A DNA stretch of 64,000 nt from Jaapia argillacea MUCL 33604. Lineage: Eukaryota > Basidiomycota > Agaricomycetes > Jaapiales > Jaapiaceae. Numbering within the stretch: position 1 is the stretch's first letter; each line of letters begins with the position of its first letter. Shown piece after piece: positions 9,210-21,260 of this stretch. The stretch spans positions 751,099 through 815,098 of the forward strand of contig KL197718.1 in the NCBI GenBank assembly GCA_000697665.1, in the 5' to 3' direction. A model generated the notes under the pieces. It did not search any database. It was not told the DNA's origin and saw nothing but the letters and a program-made list of their open reading frames with translations. The translations under genes were made by a program, and so were the position numbers.

Positions 9210-11224
9210 TGTCTTGGTGGTAACGTAGGAAAGGGCAAGTAGCACGACTATCGTTTATAAAGCAACGGGTCACGACATGAGAGCGACATGTTGGTCATAG
9301 TAGCGGAGTGATCAAGTGCGCGAAATGAAGGGAAACTGAAAACTGTCCGGATGATTTACAAAGCCTCTGGAAGTGGCGATATCTTGGAAGGTAACGAGAT
9401 GTCCTTGCCCTGAATTTTGCAACAGACTGCGGCGATTCTACGTGACGAGGAGTCCCCAAGAAGCGGAAGTGTCACAGCTTTGTGTCCTTCGCGGCTCAGG
9501 CACCAACAAAACAGCAACGCATCTTCTGCTTTCGACCCAGTCATCTTCCATGGCTCAATATCGTTGTGATCACTCAAGAATACACCCATACCCTTTCAGT
9601 GCGGCCTCAACATGCTGTCAGAGTTCAAACGTTCGCATCGTGGTCCGATCTTCGCGCCCATTTCACAACGTACGTTTTGATTCTGTTCACACTTCAAGTC
9701 TTTTGCTCATAATAGCGCGGACACGGATAAGGCATTGACCCAGGACTTTGGCTCATCAAGAAATCCGTGGTCATATTGCAAAATTTCTGGTCCCCACTTG
9801 TCGAATTCTGCGCTTCGGGAATATCGGACGATAGAAACTGGCTTTCCCCCTCTCGAGCTGTTGGTTTGAACAATGGGGCACTTCGTTTATTACCGCCTGG
9901 AACTTCTTCTTATCGTCACGAACATTTGCCTCGTTCCAGCGGTTATACTCCGGGTATTATCACCCGACTTTTTCACCATGGTGGGTATGCGCAGCATTTT
10001 TTTCTGGGGTATCGTGACTTGTCAGTACTGAATGCACAATACCGTACAACGTCACGGTTCACTCCTTTTTTGAGTCCCAGGATACTGAACAGACCTCATG
10101 TCACCGAAACCCAGGATAGCGCTAGACCCATGTGAGTTTCGTCTTCTACCTCAAAGCGTCCGCTTCCACATGTCCCCGGTAGTTCGCAACCCCCGAATCT
10201 ATGGTGTATTCCTTCAACACCGCCCTACGTCACCCCATCTCCGTTAGAGGATGCTTCTGATCGCGTGGCGGCGGTTGGATGGTGGGATGGTGGGTAAGAG
10301 GTTGCTGTAAGGCTCAGCAGAATTTCAACCCTCTCGTCATTGACTCAATCCATCAGCCCTCTCTTCCGTGAACTCGTGGCAGGTTTCACGAGTCAAACAC
10401 CACGAGGTCGATATCCCAACCACGCGACGGAGGCTGTAGGAACAACTTCCCCCACTGACGGCCACTACAAGAAGTACCGAAGGTGAATGGAAGTCTACGG
10501 AAGACAAGATCTATCAGAGCCCCGGCGTGGATCTTCAAGGTACTGATGTCGCTTCGAATCAGAAAAAAAAGCTAGCGCCGGGCAGAGCTTGGTCCAGCAG
10601 AATCCTCATTTCTCGAATAGCAGAATGGCGCAGAGGTATGCACGTGGAAGGAATCTGTTTGTGCCCTTAGATCTTCCTACCCAATAGCAGAATGACTATG
10701 GATGACAATATCCTGTGCAGTTTCAATGCTCAGTCGACCCACAGGACAGGCTGGACAGCGGAAGTTTCTATTTACTTCAGCGCATGATTATGTGCATGAA
10801 TAATGAATTGTTGGTGAATCTATCTTCCCTCTTTATCCCCTACAAGCGACGGTGTCGCAGGTGGCACGACTCTGAACGATCACACTGTTCGCCAAGCCGT
10901 GGCTTCGACCGCCTGGTTATCGCGAGGTTAGGGGCGGCCGTTCCGATGGTGTCAGGGTGAAAGCTGTACGGGATAGAGAAGCAGAAGCAGGTACAAGGGG
11001 CGACAAGTCTTGGGGGGGGTGCGGGACACCAGAGCCTCCTGGCGATGTCAGTGTGACAAGTTCGCCCTGAGAATCATTCTGTGAACCACCGCATGGGAAT
11101 CACCATGGCGGATAGGGACAATGGAAACACAAAGTCTGATAAGCTGACCGTTGGGAAACTGGATGACAGAGGGCTGTCAATGTTAAGAGCTTCGACGTCG
11201 ATGATGAAAGCCCCTGCCCTGCCA
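9210..11224. other. Array spacer with duplicated kinase 5' flank; no firm gene
   Basis: 9360..9710 resembles 21420..21760, the 5' flank of K3, so it is repeat sequence. At about 9860..10320 on the plus strand there are Pro/Ser-rich open segments that end at a consensus donor (GTAAGAGG near 10290). They could be exons of a lost or unrecognised gene, but I cannot place a start or a convincing partner exon. The rest looks non-coding. Confidence 0.4.
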
Positions 11225-11470
11225 CGACGTGAAAATTCAAGTCAGATGGCAACAACAAGCTGAACAGGAAGCTCAGATGCAGCTTCGTGACCTCATTGCC
11301 CCACAGCCTCATCGAAATTGCAGTACTTATCTCGTCGTGCCTCTCAAATTAGGCCGAGCATATCCACCAAAAAGCAGGTATGCGTCAAAAAGAAGCATGA
11401 ACAGCACATGCATATGGCTCCATTGCGGTGAGAGGTAGCTGATGCCCACAGCAGCAACTTGATTTAAGTT
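11225..11470 (+). pseudogene. Epsin 3'-part relic E1
   Basis: Matches the intact epsin from the end of exon 4 (GGCAACAACAAGCTGAACA, a CAGCTTCGTGACC-like donor region) through intron 4 into exon 5 (CCACCAAAAAGCAGGTATG-like). The ENTH domain and NPF regions are absent and the frame is lost. It marks the left boundary of the first full array unit. Confidence 0.7.
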
Positions 11471-13517
11471 TGGTTACTTGGATCACGTACATCGTCGGCG
11501 AACCTCCATTTCATCATACAATCTGACACTCTTCTGCGACGCCGAGTGCTGGCACCTCACAGCTCCATCCATGTGCGCTTTCTGAGAACTGAATGTCGAT
11601 TTCGCAGCTTTCGATGGAATGAGAAGGACGATGATCGAATGCAGGTGCCTTACAAGAACCGCTGAGATTACTTTCTCTAACCTCGGTGATGTCATTCAGA
11701 ACGCCTTTTCCCTTAAATTTTCGCCCACCTATATGTTCCACACTCCCACCTCTTTTTCGTCATTCGAATTGGTGGATGTTTTCTTGTTCGAGGCGGAGGC
11801 TATGCTCTGGAAGCCCGAAAAGGGGGAATACTTCCGAAGGGATCTCAAGATATCTCAGCGAGCCTTGGTGAGAAGCAAAACAGCCATGCAGGGCAGAGGA
11901 CCATGAAGTAACCATGCAGGGAGTGACATAGAAGTCTGTGGGCTTTTTCAGCATCCGCGAAAAGGGTGCAAGCTTAATCGGCAGGGGCTGATATCGCAAT
12001 GGGGCAGTTGTGAACCATCATCTGGGACACTTGGGCACATGAGTAACGGAGCAGCGTCTGAATGTATGGTTGTGGGATCATACGGCAGCGGACGCTGCGG
12101 ATGGCTCCCTGCTATAACGAAATTTCAAACGCGACAGTAACATGGTTCCAGGACTCCCAGTGAGCCTGTGCCTGAACCGGGAGGCACTTGTGAGCCAGGA
12201 AACGGAATGATCGAACGGGAGATTGTCGCTTTTGCTTTTCAGGGTAGAGCTGCATGGATGTAACGTCGAAAGTGGGGCAGAGTCCTGAACGACAATCAAT
12301 TGGAAGAAGAAAAAGTTGATTATTACCGTCCGAGTTCCAAGTTCCACCTCCCTATCCAAGGCAGCGCCAATCCGAGAGTTTGGCCTTCCGAGATGCCCAA
12401 GTATGTTATCACAGGGCGGAATGAAACGATACCGTTGGAAAACGAAAATCGTGAAACCTCTGGGGTCCACAAGTATCCAATGAGCAGCAAGTGTATCCGA
12501 AAAGTTGTAGCTTCAAAGAAGTCGATATCGCATGCAAATTATCGGGAAAAGATTGTCCCCGTAATCAACGCAGTTGCCAAGAGTTGCCACGACAGGAAAC
12601 CTTTGTCGGGAGGAGACGATGGGCAGCAGTCCAGTGAGCAGTCGTCGCGGATTCTGCCACGTGGCCGAAGCACATCAGGCAGGCCGCCCGCCATCTCCAC
12701 AATATTTCCATTGGCTTTTACTTACTACTTACTGTCCTTAGGTTGACACAGGACTCCGAGTTCCCAGATTTCTGCCGGTGGCAAAGTACTTCGACCGTTA
12801 CAAACGTACAAGGGCGAACGGCCAGTACTCCTGGGTCACCTTTTCGGAATTTATCAGGCGGTGTCGCGGAGACTGCTGTAACCAACTTTGCACCCAGGCA
12901 GTCTTTGGAATGACAGTTTCTTCCTTGTAGGTCCGGATACAGAGTGCTTCCCTTCCAATCATCGATCAAATACCACTCGGAGCCCAAAATCTGCGAGACA
13001 ACCCTTTGATCTAGCTCGCAAGCCACCTGCACCCTACGTCAGGAATAGGACGGTGAGGTTGATGTATTTGATTGCGAAGATCTCCGTGTCAGTGTATCTT
13101 CTTCAAGGCTCTCGCATGGTGTGGACGTGGGTAGTGTGGGTTGACAGGCTCGGATCCACTGGACCTGAAGGCGAGCGCTCTGATGATCTTCACTTACGTT
13201 AGCCATTCACACCGGTGGTGCGGCTGCATACTGATTGTGATCGACTCACTTTAGACTTTCCAGTTGTTATCTTTATCTGATTTAACTGTCACCCCCGCAC
13301 TGATCGGCGACAAGCCACCAATTCGAAACGCGCGTTCGCGGCTGCTGCACTTCAGTCCTGCCCGCCATTCAGTTTTTTTCCCATGAAATTAGGTACCTTC
13401 TACAGATATCGAACGAATCTACGGGGAGTAGTCGTATCATACATTGCCTCAAGGTCGAAACCCTGATATTACGATGACGGGCTGTGTGAACCAGTGTTTG
13501 GAAATATTACGAGTTGC
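11471..13517. repeat. Array block F/G, copy 1
   Basis: Contains anchors repeated elsewhere in the array: a segment at 11690..12010 (resembling 29480..29750 and 43230..43500) and one at 12290..12460 with the core CCGAGAGTTTGGCCTTCCGA (also near 22010, 29865 and 43585). On the minus strand, stretches such as VVQDSAPLSTLHPCSS and ELDQRVVSQILGSEWYLIDD look like remains of an unrecognised protein gene; the copy at 22339..22611 is partly similar. No intact gene model was found. Confidence 0.55.
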
Positions 13518-14715
13518 TTATTGGAACTTGGGGTTGGCTCCTTTGGCCCCACCGTGAGACTTGGCACGGTGGAGGAGAGCAATCAACCTCACCACCGACA
13601 ACCGCCTTTCCGGCGTTGGATCACAACAAGCTCGGAAGATCATCCACAGCGACCCAGGGATACGAGCAGGTTTATGGATGGTCGTCGCAAGTCCCAGGTC
13701 TTCCTCTAGTTGAATGAGAAATTGGAAGGCCGACCTGATGTGGACGAAGGGGCGCTTAAATGTGTACGCCTGATTGAATTAGCAAACACTCTGAAAATCG
13801 CCAGAGAATAATTGACCCTCACCTCGACGATAGTCAGGCCGAAAGAGTAAATGTCGGCCGAAAAGCTCTGAAGCACTTCGGCCCCATCCGTAGGCACCAG
13901 TTGCTCTGGAGCCTTCCACCAGAGGAATGGATCCCCCGTAAGAGGCTCTATGATAGGATAAAGCCCGAAATCGCTCAATCTAGCCTGGCCGTCGTCATCT
14001 ATGAGGATATTTGACTGGATGACAGTATGTCAGAACAACTAAGAACGGCGGAGAGATTATCCATGATACGCACCGCGTGAATTCTACCGTGGATGATACC
14101 CCTGGAATGCAGATATTCCAAACCTTGAGCAGTTTGGACAAGCTATAATAAGCTAGAATGGCATCGTTGTACGACGACTCTACACGGGGAAGACGTACGA
14201 TGATCGGCAAGCTGGCCAGGGAGCGGTGCTTGATACAGAAGTCGACAATATTACCGTTTCGATAAATTGGCTGGACGAAGGTTGGCAAAGGGTAGTTGTA
14301 GATCATCTGAGAGAAGATTGCGAGATGGGCGTGGTTCAGATGATTCCATTCGCGAGTAGTCGAGAGCCACACCTGAAACACACCAGCGTTAGTTATGCCG
14401 AAGGGAATACGATATGAAGTAAGAAAACTGGCCTCACGGGCATTCTGGATTTTGGTCCTCACCACCCTGTACAACTGCTGTGGCGGTTGGGCTCCGGCAA
14501 TGTATAGGCTGGAAAAGTGTCCTTCGGGGAAGTACCCGCCCATGTATCTGTTGCCGAGGTACTACATTGCGTGTCAGCTTTACAAGCAGCTAGGATTGGT
14601 AGGATGGTAAATGACGCACGAGGTCGACATGGTAAACAGTCGGGGTAGTGCTCATTTTTAGCGAAGGAGATGGGTAAGGGAAAGCGGGGGTGGTAGCAAA
14701 TGCGACTCTGTTCAT
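13518..14715 (-). CDS. TKL-like pseudokinase K2
   Basis: Start near 14715 (MNRVAFATT) or at an internal Met (MSTTPT); stop at 13518..13520. Readable in order: YLGNRYMGGYFPEGHFSSLY (Gly-loop region), QLYRVVRTKIQ (beta3-like), TTREWNHLNHAHLATFSQ (helix C), YRNGNIVDFCIKH, HGRIHAV with SNILIDDDGQARLSDFGLYP, WWKAPEQLVPTDGAEVL, ADIYSFGLTIVE, then the C-lobe exon RPFVHIRSAFQFLIQ...RIPGSLWMIFRACCD. The HRD Asp is Arg and the following Lys is His. The intron after beta3 keeps frame only if a phase-0 donor inside the beta3 strand (after ...LYRV) is used; the better placed GTGAGG 25 bases on would break it. All three K2-type copies (K2, K4, K5) share this, so it is either their real splice site or an old shared lesion. 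Confidence 0.6.
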
Positions 14716-16699
14716 GAATTTTATACTCCAGCGCCGAGTATAGCGACGGGCACTAGTTTCTCCATGTGTCCCCATGTTACCGTAACAAATGGTCCGAAGA
14801 CTCTCTGGATATCATGAATACCATTCTTTCAGCGTGATAGACTGTGTCATCTATATTTCGAACGATTTCATATAGTGGTGCCGGTGAGTGCGGTGAAGGA
14901 AGTTGATCGGGTCTTGCCTGTCAGACCATCGGATGCTTCCTCGAACTTACTCGATGCTTCCCCTGTCATGTCAATTTAACTTCTTGGTGTGCTTCTTCGG
15001 CGACGAAGGTCCACGTGGCCGTATGCAGCTCAAGTTTGATGGTCCTCACACTTACACTGGCAATGGGCGTTAACGTTGAATTTTACTCGTTGGTCTGCCG
15101 ATCTCGAACCTCGTGTCAAGATTTCAGCACTTATCCTTCTGTTCCGTCACCTTTGTGATCCCTCTGATCCCTGAATTCGCCCGCAATGGCAAGTAGCATA
15201 GATCGCAGTGTAATCGACGCCTGCTTCTCGGAACGCTCAGGTGAGGGGTTCTGTGGTTGACAAAGCCTGCGTTCGCCGCTGATACATACAATACTGTTAC
15301 ATCCCATCCTTCCACCACGAAGTCGTCTGTACGTATCTTGTCGTATTTTCAATGGTGGGCGTTCCCCTCGCGCTCTATCTCTTTTACGACGACCAGGGCC
15401 TAGTGGGACATCTTCAAATGCCTATCCTTGTCTCCCCTCAAAGGACCCGGAAGTAGTTCCTGGTAACGTTCAATCCGGAAACCGAATTACCAGCTGCGAG
15501 GTGAGCTTCCTCGAGCCTTCTTGCTCCGCCGCTCATTAGCCGCCAGGCTGATTGAGCTCCGAAGAGGACTCCTGTGTTTCAGAAAATTGGACTTCACGAA
15601 TCCCTCGTATCGCCCCGTTTTCTGTGTTGTCCGACTTCTAGCTCCGATCCCTCCTCAGCACACTCTGACGCACAGACAAGGATTTACAATCATCCTGTAC
15701 GGCACGGTCTCCGATGGGCGCAAAGCTCGCGTGACGATTCACGACGACTATGTAGAACCGGGTTGGTGCCGTTTCCTTGGGGATATAACAATGCACATTC
15801 CCGGCCAGCACTCATGGCCATCGTGGAGCGTGAAATCCCCGATAAGCACTTCGCCTCGGCTTTTTCCTCGACCTAATTCGATTGAAGCTGACCCCAGATA
15901 AAGCTACCCGCTTCCCCCAAACACAACACATGTGTCAGGAATCTTGCGAGGGAGAAACCCGCAACCATGCATGCTGCCGAACTTCACCCGAGACCGTGCA
16001 CTGTACAGCCGTGGACCCTCCAAGTCTTCACAGCCAAACGCATGAGGCTTACCACATCTGGCGTGAAACGGCGGCATACCAGAACATCGGCCAGTCGAGA
16101 GTTCGGTGGATAGCCAATGGTCAGACTCACCGCAATTTGAACGTTATCACGCCCACTGGATTCTCGATTCAGGTTCCCCTCACCGCAGATCAATATTGTA
16201 TAACCAATGTCATAGCGCCACCTTGGCTTGCGAGGGAAAACAAGCACGCGACGTGGAAACGAGGCAGGATAGTTTTCTGTGATTCTGAGGATGCTCAGTA
16301 GGTTGCCAAAGGAACAGAGAAAGAGTTAGATACGCCCGTGTTGTTGAGGGAGTGACACCGATTGCAGCGATCAAATGCAAAAGGGACTAAGGGTGATTCC
16401 AGAGAGGGGAAACGCATCCACGCCTTGCGAATGGTTTCCGACGAAAGTATATGAGCGAATAACGGCATCAAACCCTCCTCGACATTGTTGTCTTGAATTG
16501 GGACAAGGGAATGGGAATGATTCGGTTGTCGGTGGAATCAAAGCTTTGTCCTTTGTTCCCGCACGGTGGGCGGCTGTCAGAGGGGGAATGGTTACCATTG
16601 TTCCCCAAAAGCTGCGGTCAATGCTCAAATGCTCAGCCCAATATTCCAATGCAGAGCCTTCTACTCCTGGATTTGATTATCAAACTGTACAAGAATAAT
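14716..16699. repeat. Array block H/I/J, copy 1
   Basis: Homologous to 24239..26049, 38325..39899 and 46560..47794. Useful anchors are TCGTGTCAAGATTTCAGCAC near 15110 and a J anchor AAAGCTGCGGTCAATGCTC near 16608. Minus-strand reading gives short conserved stretches such as SLTIGYPPNSRLADVLVCRR (about 16080..16140) in several copies, the mark of one old exon of an unrecognised gene. No complete gene survives in any copy. Confidence 0.6.
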
Positions 16700-18370
16700 G
16701 CGAACTGCTTTTTCTCGCTCTCTTCTACCGCCTTGCCAAGCTGAACTAGTTGATACCTCGAGCAACCCAACTCTAAACCATCATACTATTTCACAAACTG
16801 GGGCTTGTACGGTCCGAATATCATGCTCCAGCATGCGATTAGGGGAGGTCATTCTAATTGTCTACGGCCGCGTCACGTTTTCAGGGCTGGAGCTTCGCGG
16901 GAGTTGACGGTGTATTCAGCAGGGCATGATTAAGTGACAAAAATGGTTGGGAAGCGATGAGAGACGTACGTATTGAAAAAGTTCCTGATATCCTTAACGG
17001 CGTTCGTTAAATTCATCCTGCGAACCATTCTGCAAAGCCGCCGATATGGGTCAGTAACAGGTCCCGGCCGTTGGGGGAGGGCCTGGGAGTGAATAGAAAG
17101 GGGACGAGGTGAAGAGTGGGGAATGGACGTAGAAGGGGAATGTCAAACAGGCCGTCAGGAACAAGGGTTTCCAAATTATCCCAAATCCCAGTTTGGATGT
17201 GAGAGGGATGTCGGTGTCACATCTCCGGAGCTGAGACTACGCCGGGCTCCATCCACTTGCATGCGTATTGTGGAACGAGCCAAGACAGCTCGAGGCTCGG
17301 TAGCCATTGGGAACGAAGGCCGGCGCCGGGAGATTTTCAATTCAAAGAAAAGGGAAGACGCCAGGGACGTCAGCAAGGAAGATCGGAAACCCACCTTGTC
17401 CCACCATCCGACCGAATCTGTACACCCGTCGTCGCCTTTGTCTGGTCCACTTCCAACGTCGTCCGTATACCCTCCGCTTCCGTTGCAGTAACACTCGTAC
17501 TGGTAGGTACAGCACTGGTCCCCGTAGTGGGGAACCCACCAGGCATACCAACGCCACCATGATTCCCACTACCACCGGCTTCACCGGTAGCAGGGGTAAC
17601 AGGCGACTCGAGCTGGTCCCCGCTGTCGAAGGAGGCACTGCTCGGCCCTGCATTCGATATGAAGAGATGTTGGAGGAGAGCGAGGTTGTAGTCTTCTGAG
17701 AGACGTTTGGCAACGCGGACTTCGACTAATTGGCCAGGGAGGACGTTGAAAAGCTTAGGAGGGGCCCGACTAAAAAACAGTTTTGGTTAATTTTGATTCT
17801 GGCTCAAGAAATCCAAGTATGATGACGAAGTGGGTGAGAAGGAGCAGATGGTGGAAAAGGAAGTGTAGGAAGGGAACAAGCAGAAAGAGAGCATACCCTG
17901 AGTTAATTTCAGAAAGAATTTGGGCGTTCACCGGGTCATTATATCGCATCAGTTCACCATCTCCGATGCTGAAACCGTCCCGCCAGAATGTGAGGTCGCG
18001 GATTGCTGGAACTTCGTGGGGCAGTCCTCCCGCTGAAACGATACCGTGCTGAGCGGCTTCTGGGTTTGCCACATCGGGTGGAGAGCCGGTTCTATATTTC
18101 CAGGGACAAAAAAATGACTAGATCAGAAAGGGAGGAGAAAATAAGCAACTGAAAATGATGAAACCTACGCTGCTGCTCGTCTCAAAAGGTCCCTAACAAC
18201 ATCCCCTCCAGGAACTGATTCAGCTCTATCCGGATTCTGGACATCCAAACCGCTGCGATACATCGATCATCAGCGTTATCTCCCTCTTCTCAGACAGTAT
18301 CTGAGCGGCATAGATATCTGGATGTCTGACTCGCCTCCTCTCGCCGCCTGCATCCTGCTGAGCGACTCCA
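16700..18370 (-). pseudogene. Shp1/p47 relic S1
   Basis: Retains, in gene order on the minus strand, parts of exon 3 (about 18172..18260), exon 4 ([16 protein letters not shown]), exon 5 (SEP start, [19 protein letters not shown]), exon 6 (linker with TKATTGVQIRSDGGTR-like UBX start), exon 7 (about 16975) and a damaged exon 8. The UBX C-terminal exon is out of frame. At about 18325..18370 the end of exon 2 (GGERR-like) is joined to a piece resembling exon 4, a rearranged junction not present in the intact gene. Non-functional. Confidence 0.8.
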
Positions 18371-18599
18371 GGGTGGGCCATACGGACTCTATATTGACAG
18401 GCAGAAAAAGTGACTACATCAGAAATGTAGAGGGAAAAGATGAGAGGAAAGGGAGGCAACTCACTCGGCAGTCACGGTGGGCAATAGAAACAAGTACAAG
18501 GAGTGTTGGGAAGGAGATCATGATGGGTCACGGAGATCAGAAGCACGAGTAAACAAAGTCATCTCCCCTTGCACTTCAAGCTCCTGTCCATCAACCCAC

Positions 18600-20275
18600 G
18601 CTCGCTATGGTATCAGTCCTTGTTCTCTATTCTTGCAGACTGGCAGCCGTGGGAGCGGGAAAGCTTGTTCCACAGCCACAGCCACCGCACAAGTCCTCAG
18701 TAAATCCGTCATTCAGTGCAGAGGCTGTGAAGCGTTCTATTATACTCGAATTCATTGTCATGCTGTACAGAAACAATGACCACTGCTTCTTTTCTTCCTG
18801 GACACCCCCAAACTGAACTGCACTTGGCTTCGTTGGTACCCCAAGCAACCCATCTCTGAACAATAACACTGTTCACCAACCCGGCGGCTTGTACAGCCTG
18901 GCTATCGCCCTCCAGCACACGATCTTCCAATGGTTTATGGCCGCGTAACATTTTCAGGGCTGGATCTTCGCGGGAGTAGGCAGTGTATTCAGAAGGGCCC
19001 AGAATAAGCGACAACGACGGTCGGGAGGAGACGAGACGTACACATTGAAAAATTTCCTGATATCCCTAACAATGTTAGTCAAATTCATCCTGGGGACCAT
19101 TCTGCAAAGCAGTCGGTGGGAGTCAATAACGGGCTCCGGCCTTGGGGATTTCGACTTCAAAATCATTCAAAATCCCAGTTAGGATGCGAGAGGGATGTCA
19201 ACGTCATATATCCGAAGCTGAGACTATGTCGGGCTCCATCCACCTGTGTTCGCATCATAGAATGAACCAAGATAGCTCGAGGCTTGGTAGAAATCGCGAA
19301 CGAAGACCAGGCCCAGGAGATTTTCAATTCAAAGAAAACGGAAGACGCCAGAGAAGTTATAAGTGAGATCGGAAACTCACCTTGACCCACCATCCGATCG
19401 AATCTGTTCACCCATCATCTCCTTTGTGTGATCCAGTTCCAACTTCGTCGGGACGCCCTCTGCTTCCTTTTCAGTAACACTCATACTAGTAGGTACAGCA
19501 CTGGTCTCCGTAGTGGAGAACCCACTAGGCATACCAGTCCCACGTTGGTCATTCCCACTACCACTGGCTTCACCGGTAGCAGCAGGAATAGGCGACTCGA
19601 GTTGGTTCCCGCTGCCGACGGAGGCTCTGCTGGGCCCCGCATCCGAGAAAGAATTTGGGCATTCGCGGGGTCGTCGTATCGCATCAGTTCACCATCTCCG
19701 ATGTTGAAACCATCCCGCCAAAATGTGATGTGGCGGATGGCGGCGATTTCATCGGCTACCAGCAAAGAGCAGCATCAACTGCCAGATAACAAGAGGAGGG
19801 GCTGAAAAATAGTAGCAAGCATAAAAACCGGGTTTGTGCCAAGCGGGCAGAAACAATAGACACCACACCGACATTATATGCTCAACGAACAATGGAACAA
19901 CGAAAAGGGGGGGATATTTACGTACCAGGCTCGGGCATTTGCTCGGTGTTCGGAACGGGGACACATGTACTCCCAAATTCATCACTACCGAGGGTATGTC
20001 CTCCCCCTGCAGGGATGCCGTGTTGAACGGCTTCTGGATTGGTCATGCCATGCGGGGAGTCGGCTCTAGATTGAAAAGGCACATCAAAGTGACTACATGA
20101 GAAATGAAAGGGAGGCGACTCACTCAGGGTGTGAGGAGTGGAATCAAGTACAAGGGGCGGCGAGTCTTGGGAAGGAGACGGGCGGAAGATCGGAAGCACG
20201 AGTTGATAAATTCCGGAATAACTCTGACAGTGTCGAATTCATCTGAAAACCATTCTGTGGATCATCGTGCGGGAC
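18600..20275 (-). pseudogene. Shp1/p47 relic S2 (extra local copy)
   Basis: A second Shp1 relic directly beside S1, with its own J-type flank at 18690..18790 and no kinase between. The UBX end is recognisable ([18 protein letters not shown]) but shortened before it; the SEP start is at 19676..19740, exon 4 at about 19920..20070. At about 20205..20270 a second, displaced fragment of UBX exon 7 follows, the junction type also found after S3 and S4. Confidence 0.75.
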
Positions 20276-20768
20276 TCTGGGAGGGATATGGATAAAAGAA
20301 GATAGTTGGATAAGCTGAGCCATACCGTAAGTACGCGGCGTTTGCTGCGACCTCCGTTTCCTGTCCCCGCTCGCCTAACGCTCGCGCCCTCGCCTTGGCC
20401 ATCGCCATTGACGTCGATAGCATCAGAAAATTCGCGGTGACAGCCTCAGATGCTGGCACCTCCGACGCCCCCTCACACGCTCCTCATATCAGCCTTAAGC
20501 GCTGAATGGGAGCACTGCCGAAGGTTTGGTAACCAAAAATTTGTTTTCCAGCTCTTTGTGGCTGACAAGGGGTCGACAAACGCGACGCCCACTGCGATCC
20601 TCGACAAATCGATAGTGTACAACACCTCGCCCTTTCCCTTCCACCTTAGCCCTACCCCGCCGACAGAGGGCCATCAGGGTCAAGAGTTTCGACATCAATG
20701 ATGACAACCCCCACCAGGACGTGAAGAAACAGGCCAGACGCCAACAAGCTCGACAGGATGACATGGAA
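20276..20768 (+). pseudogene. Junction block D2 with short epsin relic E2
   Basis: Homologous to 27886..28360 and 41796..42300. It ends in a 40-base epsin exon-4 remnant (CGCCAACAAGCTCGACAGGA). That remnant stops abruptly at about 20768, where K3 begins in the opposite orientation. The rest is C-rich and shared among copies but has no assigned gene. Confidence 0.55.
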
Positions 20769-20774
20769 ACAACA

Positions 20775-21260
20775 TACCGTAATGGGCAATTGATCTAGGG
20801 AGTGGGCCCTGATGTAGTAGTCGATAATCGTGGATGATTTGAGAGTAGTTTAGGATATGGTCGTGCTTCAGGTTTTGCCACTCCCGAGTTATGGCGAGCG
20901 ATTTCTGAAACCAAGGTAAAATTTCGATATGAGGATAAGAGACAAGAAAAGTGAAGTCTCACCCAGATGGCGTCTGGGTTTGTAGTCCGTGTTATTCTGG
21001 ACAATGTCCAGTCACAATGTCAGAAAACCCGCCGGGTAAAAGTATGAGAGCTGGACCTTTGGTCAGGTCTTGCGACCAGCGGTCTATAGGATGGTAAAGT
21101 TACCTTGAAGGGAGTACCCGCCCATGTAATTTCGACTCCGGTTCTGCTGTGATAAATGAGATGTCATGTGAGAGAAATTGGGAAGAGGGCAGACGAGGTT
21201 GATGGGATCATGCTTCAAGTTCGTGCTGACGAAAAGACCGGCAATGTTTTGGTGGTAAAG
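20775..21260 (-). pseudogene. Pseudokinase relic K3 (N-terminal half of a K1-type copy)
   Basis: Aligns with 8694..9230 of K1 (LPVFSSAR, QNRSRNYMGGYSLQGNF, RTTNPDAIW, hinge region). It lacks the catalytic loop, activation segment and C-lobe, because the sequence changes to epsin-like DNA at about 20770. The 5' flank similarity to K1 goes on to about 21760. Truncated by the array rearrangement. Confidence 0.7.

Noticed and set aside
11081-12746. Several plus-strand frames of 60-150 aa
   Set aside because: They lie in repeat blocks F/G and fail to persist in the other copies.
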